This document shows, piece by piece, positions 58,874 through 64,000 of a stretch of 64,000 nucleotides of DNA (positions within the stretch are counted from its first letter, which is position 1; each line of letters begins with the position of its first letter). The position numbers were made by a program, and so were the translations under genes. The stretch is from positions 26,814,082 through 26,878,081 of the forward strand of contig NC_067207.1 of NCBI RefSeq assembly GCF_026262505.1. The letters are read 5' to 3'. The notes under the pieces were generated by a model. It ran no database searches. It was not told the origin of the DNA and saw nothing but the letters and a program-made list of their open reading frames with translations. The DNA comes from Trichomonas vaginalis G3. Taxonomy: Eukaryota > Parabasalia > Trichomonadida > Trichomonadidae.

Positions 58874-59104
58874 ATGAGTGGTAGAATCTTCGATTTAATT
58901 GATTTAGAATGGTTAAATCAAGCTAATCAACAAATTCAAAGCGGTATTAACGTCGAAACCGTTCTCCAAAATGTCCCTTTAACAGATGGAAGAATTCTTC
59001 CCACAATATCACATAAAACTTTTAAAAACGCTCTTAATTTCAATCAAATTGAAATTCCAAAATTACGTACAGGTCCAAAACCAAAAGATCCACCACAATG
59101 TTAA
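58874..59104 (+). pseudogene. Transposase-like N-terminal fragment
   Basis: 76 codons (MSGRIFDLIDLEWLNQANQQ, later KLRTGPKPKDPPQC) that end where the palindrome array begins. The size, helical content and terminal KPKDP would suit the helix-turn-helix part of a mariner-type transposase, consistent with the TA ends. The DDE catalytic domain is missing. The start context is TTTTCAAATGAG. Confidence 0.5.
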
Positions 59105-60528
59105 ACTATTCAGACAAAGTTTCCCGCTGTTTGCGAAGGAATTGTTGGCTATGATGTACTGATTCATGATCAGTGCATCATAGCCAACAATTCCTTATAC
59201 AAAGTTCAAAAACTTGGGTGCAATCAGTTCTGATTGCACCCAAGTTTTTGAACTTTCTCGAGGGAATGAAAGGGTAAGAGGTATACATTATGAATATATA
59301 CCTCTTACCCTTCCATTCCCTCTCTGACAGCGGGAAACTTTGTCTGAATGTTAAACTATTCAGACAAAGGTTTCCCGCTGTTTGCGAAGGAATTGTTGGC
59401 TATGATGTACTGATTCATGATCAGTGCATCATAGCCAACAATTCCTTATACAAAGTTCAAAAACTTGGGTGCAATCAGTTCTGATTGCACCCAAGTTTTG
59501 AACTTTCTCGAGGAATGAAAGGGTAAGAGGTATACATTATGAATATATACCTCTTACCCTTCCATTCCCTCTCTGACAGCGGGAAACTTTGTCTGAATGT
59601 TAAACTATTCAGACAAAGTTTCCCGCTGTTTGCGAAGGAATTGTTGGCTATGATGTACTGATTCATGATCAGTGCATCATAGCCAACAATTCCTTATACA
59701 AAGTTCAAAAACTTGGGTGCAATCAGAACTGATTGCACCCAAGTTTTTGAACTTTCTCGAGGGAATGAAAGGGTAAGAGGTATACATTATGAATATATAC
59801 CTCTTACCCTTCCATTCCCTCTCTGACAGCGGGAAACTTTGTCTGAATGTTAAACTATTCAGACAAAGTTTCCCGCTGTTTGCGAAGGAATTGTTGGCTA
59901 TGATGTACTGATTCATGATCAGTGCATCATAGCCAACAATTCCTTATACAAAGTTCAAAAACTTGGGTGCAATCAGTTCTGATTGCACCCAAGTTTTTGA
60001 ACTTTCTCGAGGGAATGAAAGGGTAAGAGGTATACATTATGAATATATACCTCTTACCCTTCCATTCCCTCTCTGACAGCGGGAAACTTTGTCTGAATGT
60101 TAAACTATTCAGACAAAGTTTCCCGCTGTTTGCGAAGGAATTGTTGGCTATGATGTACTGATTCATGATCAGTGCATCATAGCCAACAATTCCTTATACA
60201 AAGTTCAAAAACTTGGGTGCAATCAGAACTGATTGCACCCAAGTTTTTGAACTTTCTCGAGGAATGAAAGGGTAAGAGGTATACATTATGAATATATACC
60301 TCTTACCCTTCCATTCCCTCTCTGACAGCGGGAAACTTTGTCTGAATGTTAAACTATTCAGACAAAGTTTCCCGCTGTTTGCGAAGGAATTGTTGGCTAT
60401 GATGTACTGATTCATGATCAGTGCATCATAGCCAACAATTCCTTATACAAAGTTCAAAAACTTGGGTGCAATCAGAACTGATTGCACCCAAGTTTTTGAA
60501 CTTTCTCGAGGGAATGAAAGGTAAGAGA
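59101..60528. repeat. Array of five and a partial 250-bp cloverleaf-forming palindrome units
   Basis: Units start at 59101, 59351, 59600, 59850, 60100 and 60349 (the last lacks its closing arm). Each reads: outer stem arm CAGACAAAGTTTCCCGCTGT; arm 1, GGAATTGTTGGCTATGATG with its complement around TCATGATCA; arm 2, GTTCAAAAACTTGGGTGCAA with its complement; arm 3, AAGGGTAAGAGGTATA with its complement; then the outer stem closes with ACAGCGGGAAACTTTGTCTG. Arm 2 has loop GTTC in units 1, 2, 4 and GAAC in units 3, 5, 6, that is, the arm is inverted. Small length changes (GG for GGG before GAATG in units 2 and 5; an extra G in unit 2). Confidence 0.93.
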
Positions 60529-61599
60529 TATCCATTTCCTTTCACCTTCGTTCTCAATAATTAACTTATAAATTTTTTAAAGCAAAAAAAGTCTGATTTT
60601 TTTTGACAAGTAAATATATAGGGAATTTATCCGACCAAATAAGTGTCACTTTTTCGGTTCACCTCACTTTCCGTAACTCGTCTTACAACAGTTGTTTTAC
60701 TAGTTCGGATTGGTCAACTAAGATTCCTTTGTAGCTGTCAAAGTCGAAATCTGGCTGTTTCTGTTTAAAGTATTCGATTGCAAGTTGAACAATGCCATTG
60801 TCGATATCACGACCACCTAAGTGAGTGTCGCCATCTTGGTCAATAACTTCAATTTTGTCACTAGAAATGTTGACAAGTGAAAGGTCGAATGTGCCGCCAC
60901 CAAAGTCATAGACAAGTACAGTGCGAGATTTATCCCTTGAAATATTATTAGCGAAACAAAGGGCCGCAGCAGATGGTTCTTTGAAAAGGAAGATTTTCTC
61001 TGGATTAGGGAACTGTGCAATTTTAACTGCGTTTCGAACTTCATCAAGCTGCTTCTGTGTGAAGTGAGCGGGAACTGTAACAACAACATGGTCAAGTGAG
61101 ATATTTTGTTTGACAAGTGTCTCGAATGTAGTTAAGAATCGAAGCAGAAACTTCACAAGGTTTTATTTTTGAAAGATTCTTTCCGTTATCGATAAGGATA
61201 AGTGGGTTGCCATCTTTATCTGATTCAACATCGAATGTCCAGTGTGGAATTTCTGTTTCCAAGTCTTTGTAACTTTTGACAAGCATGCGTTTGCTATCGT
61301 AAATGACATTCTTCTTGTACTCTGGAATGTTACGATTAGATTGAGCTTGATATCCGTATTGATTAGGAATGCCGTAAAAAACCATAGAAGGGATTGCATT
61401 TTTCCCATTAAATTCGACTACTTTTGCTTTTCCATTTTGAAACACTGCTACACTACAATACGTTGTACCAAGATCAATTCCAACAAATGTATCTTTGATT
61501 GCTGAAGAATCCATTAGAGGGTTCATTGTGAAATTTGAAATCCTCTGAAAATTGTAAATAATTGTTATCGCCTTTTTGCTGGATTTTTTGGTCGGATCG

Positions 61600-62564
61600 A
61601 CATCACCTCACCTAAAAGTAGTCAAATTGCGTCTCTGAGGTGAGATGGTACATTCAAATTTTCACTTCCCTTCTAACATGAATTATCTATCGGTCATCAG
61701 GAGTTTATTTCAATTTTTTGACATGCAATAAACCGGAAATATCGGTGGTTTTAAAAAAACTCGTTCCCTTCTCAATTTTTGAGTGCTCTAAAATTATCCC
61801 GCCAAAACTTAAAAAAACTTATTAAACTTTACTCAATTTATTTTTGAGTACTCTAAAATTATCCCGCCAGAACTTAAAAAACTTATTAAACTTATTATCT
61901 ATGAGAATCATTCAAATTGAAAATTGAAATAAACTACAAAAAGAGTGGGGGACAAACTCGCCCATTGTCACTTTTCATTAACCTTAAACTTGTAATTTTC
62001 ATTATTTTTAATTAACCTTATTTCTTTCCCAATTCCTGATTTATTTTATTCGAGAAAGGGACAGACTAGCCCATTGTCACTTTTTAATTTAGCAAATGAA
62101 CGCTTATGGAGTGGAGTTTTTGGGTAAATCTGATTTGCTTATAAATGAAATAAAATTAAAAGAAACCATATTGGCATTATATTATGCAAAAATAAATAAT
62201 CTTACTTAGTACTTTTAAAGTTAATTTCAGAAAAAATTTGACACAATGGTATCCGGCACATACAAGTGGTGTACAACCAAAATATAAGTTGGTTTAAACA
62301 TATATTGCTATATCTCATGATCTTACTTAGTACTTTTAAAGTTAATTTCAGAAAAAATTTGACACAATGGTATCCGGCACATACAAGTGGTGTACAACCA
62401 AAATTTCATATCCCTAGTTTTACATTTATGTTTAGTTTTATTTCACCTAATTTTCAAAGATCATAATTGAATTAGATGGCCAAGCTATTCAAAATACGAC
62501 CAAGCTTATCAAAATAAGACCAATATATTCAAAATTCTTTATTCTTTCAAATCATTTCATTTTA
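61600..62564. other. Gene-free repeats before the Mutator-like transposase
   Basis: Two direct repeats. A 55-bp block GAGTACTCTAAAATTATCCC with AACTTAAAAA occurs at about 61783-61835 and 61854-61900. An 84-bp block (CTTACTTAGTACTTTTAAAG to TGGTGTACAACCAAAAT) occurs at 62200-62283 and 62321-62404. GACAAACTCGCCCATTGTCA (about 61951) and GACAGACTAGCCCATTGTCA (about 62051) are also near-identical. These may be parts of the transposon end. Confidence 0.6.
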
Positions 62565-63826
62565 ATGCAGATCCAAGATCACGAACTCACATATATCGAG
62601 TTGCTTAAGTATCGAGTGCAACAAGAAATCCAAGCAGGTTGTAGTTATTCATATAAAACTAGGAAAGAAAGAAATCAAATCCAATTTAATTGTAAGTGGC
62701 CGAATTGTCCATGTCGCTTCCTTGTTGATACACTTCCCGATGACAAGTACCACATACGAAAATGTATTAACACCCACAATCATTCTGCCCTTTTCCAAAC
62801 AAATCACAACAAATTACATCATATTTTTATAGATCTTATTTAACAAGATATTTTGAATCAAATCAAGACCGTGTTTACGCACAATTAAGGTGTTTCAAAG
62901 ATCTTAATATCCCATTTGATAGTGGGATCATTCCGGAAATGTTTCAACAATCTACAAATGCTTTAAAAAAGTTTTCTAAACGCCTTCATGCAATCAATAC
63001 CCGTTTCTCAGCGGATGATGTTACATCTCTTGCAATTTTTGTCGACATGGTTAAGAGTCATTCTCCAGATGATCTCATCGAGTTTATTCACGAGCCAGAT
63101 CGTATGATTTTCTATTACGCCCCATTCGAAGCAAATGCTTTTTCACATCAAATACAAACTTATCACATTGATTCCACTTATAAGCTCTTGCGCTCTCGCA
63201 TACCATTTTATGCCGTCACTGGCAAATTCGCGGAATCAATTGTTTTTCCGTTTTTGTATTTTTTCGTTTGGCCCGACACAAGTGAAAATATACAAGTTTG
63301 TCTCACAGCATATTTTGGCTCCATCAATCGCGAACCATCTTATTTTTCAATGGACTGCGCACCTCAAATCACAAATGCTGTTGAAACAGCCATCCCCTTA
63401 TGCCAGATCATTTGGTGTGGCGTTCATGTGTTGCGCGCTGTCATGAGAAAGGCTGAAAAGTTTCAAGATCGTTCCAACTTCGAAACTTTCTATAACTTAA
63501 TGAAGTTATTGGTCTTTGGTTCTGAAGAGGAAGAAATTGATCCTGATGAAGTTTACAACAATTTAGAAGAAATTTTAAATGAGGAACCTGCTGCCCGTGA
63601 ATATTTTGACCGACAGTGGCGCCATCATCTTGACATGTGGATGCTTCGCTATAGAAATGAAGGAGATGGAACAAACAACATCTCGGAATCACATTTCAAG
63701 GTTTTGAAGCACCAGTACTTCCCAGAAAGGCGAAATCTTCGACTCGATGAACTTGTCATCGAGTTATATTCCAGTGTTGTTCCTTCATTCCTGATTAAGT
63801 TGCAAATTAAAGGTCTGGATAGTTAG
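62565..63826 (+). pseudogene. Mutator-like (MULE) transposase, one frameshift
   Basis: First frame 62565-62843: a FLYWCH/WRKY-GCM-like zinc finger (FNCKWPNCPCRFLVD, then HIRKCINTHNH; Cys-Cys-His-His pattern). Second frame about 62830-63826: transposase core with YHIDSTYKLL (first catalytic Asp), SMDCAPQITNAVETAIP (second Asp), CGVHVLRAV (conserved Cys-His) and NNISESHFKVLKHQYF (Asn/Ser/His with final catalytic Glu). The frames meet at about 62830 with a single-base shift. The product would cut and paste DNA. 63827-64000 holds a hairpin-like ACAAGTCTTGGGTATGGTGG with its partner near 63865-63885; the element end may be off-window. Confidence 0.8.
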
Positions 63827-64000
63827 TATACAAGTCTTGGGTATGGTGGCACTGCGTTCCACCTTACCCAATACTTGTGAATTTGACACTTTACAAAACC
63901 GTTAACGTATATTTTACAACATGAACGCAAAAACTAATTTAACCTTAAATATTTACAAAGCCGCCAACCACTTCACTAACGAACTCACTAATGTAAAAAA

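Larger units (their letters stand above)
58550..60683. mobile_element. Mariner-like non-autonomous element inside Hsp70
   Basis: Inverted ends of about 42 bp: AGACAAATTACGGAAAGTGA at the left and the complement of CCGTAACTCGTCT at the right, about 80 per cent identical, with GTGACAC at the inner edge of each. The element keeps the first part of a transposase-like gene (58874-59104), then a palindrome array in place of the rest. About 2.13 kb. Confidence 0.7.
57478..61526 (-). pseudogene. Hsp70-family chaperone gene split by a transposon and frameshifted
   Basis: The N-terminal half lies at 61526-60686 and the C-terminal half at about 58547-57478. ATPase motifs are visible: VGIDLGTTYCSVAVFQNGK (phosphate 1), VVTVPAHFTQKQ, VYDFGGGTFDLSLV (phosphate 2), and, after the break, VEYILLVGGSSLIYRVKE (adenosine site), then a substrate-binding domain and a helical lid. 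One frameshift lies near 61130 (between SASILNYI and LVKQNISL). The transposon at 58550-60683 then interrupts the middle of the ATPase domain. Even with the insert and one TA removed the frame does not rejoin cleanly, so the gene was probably dead already or has decayed since. Upstream 61527-61600 holds its promoter. Confidence 0.85.

Noticed and set aside
59290-60415. A series of similar 64-79-codon open frames within the palindrome array
   Set aside because: They read through hairpin arms, repeat with the 250-bp unit and have no independent support; the structure is the signal, not the frames.
59101-60528. CRISPR array
   Set aside because: The units are contiguous without variable spacers, are 250 bp long and lie in a eukaryotic transposon.
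1-64000. tRNA, rRNA or spliceosomal RNA genes
   Set aside because: I looked for paired acceptor arms and TTCGA loops and saw none convincing; a covariance search would be needed to exclude them.

Overview
The window looks like nuclear DNA of a trichomonad (parabasalid) protist; a Tritrichomonas-like species is my best guess. The genes are intron-free and lie in very AT-rich spacers, several with an initiator-like TCAYTW or TCAAATG just before the ATG. There is a trichomonad-style surface protein with a Pro/Asp/Asn stalk, ankyrin-gene debris, mariner-like and Mutator-like transposon remains, and large virus-like Polinton/Maverick-type elements. The species call is inference. The host-like genes are a type I surface protein, a possible VPS9-domain protein, a four-pass membrane protein, a CEP164-like WW/coiled-coil protein, a family 61-type glycosyltransferase, a Rab GTPase, a PPP phosphatase back to back with a Rad23-like UBL/UBA protein, a long membrane-anchored beta-rich protein (possibly a bridge-like lipid transfer protein), a YbaK-type deacylase and a broken Hsp70.

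Mobile DNA dominates. Positions 1-4320 are the right end of a Polinton-like element: packaging-ATPase start, an intact double-jelly-roll-like capsid gene, two paralogous amphipathic peptides and accessory genes. Positions 29042-51958 hold a second member of that family, bounded by inverted repeats starting 5'-AG and by a perfect 6-bp target duplication (TTGCTT). Its protein-primed family B DNA polymerase and capsid genes are broken, and an internal deletion has removed most of its ATPase gene.

Inside the left terminal repeat of that second element sits a different 13.7-kb virus-like element (29252-42997). It has its own termini (an A tract, then GGTAGTGGGGC, with the complement at the other end) and its own 6-bp duplication (AATAAA). 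It encodes a capsid-like protein, a probable penton, an A32/FtsK-like ATPase, a superfamily 3 (D5-like) helicase, an adenine methyltransferase, a phage-fibre-like protein, an amphipathic basic peptide and several unknowns, packed tightly and often overlapping, with many frameshifts and one 25-N gap. No integrase or polymerase is visible in it. This virus-in-virus nesting is the main discovery of the window.

The right flank (52-64 kb) has an ankyrin pseudogene, the beta-rich protein, the YbaK protein and an Hsp70 gene split by a TA-flanked 2.1-kb mariner-like element. The body of that element has been replaced by an array of five complete and one partial 250-bp units, each able to fold as a three-armed cloverleaf. 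One arm occurs in both orientations across the array. A frameshifted Mutator-like transposase ends the window.
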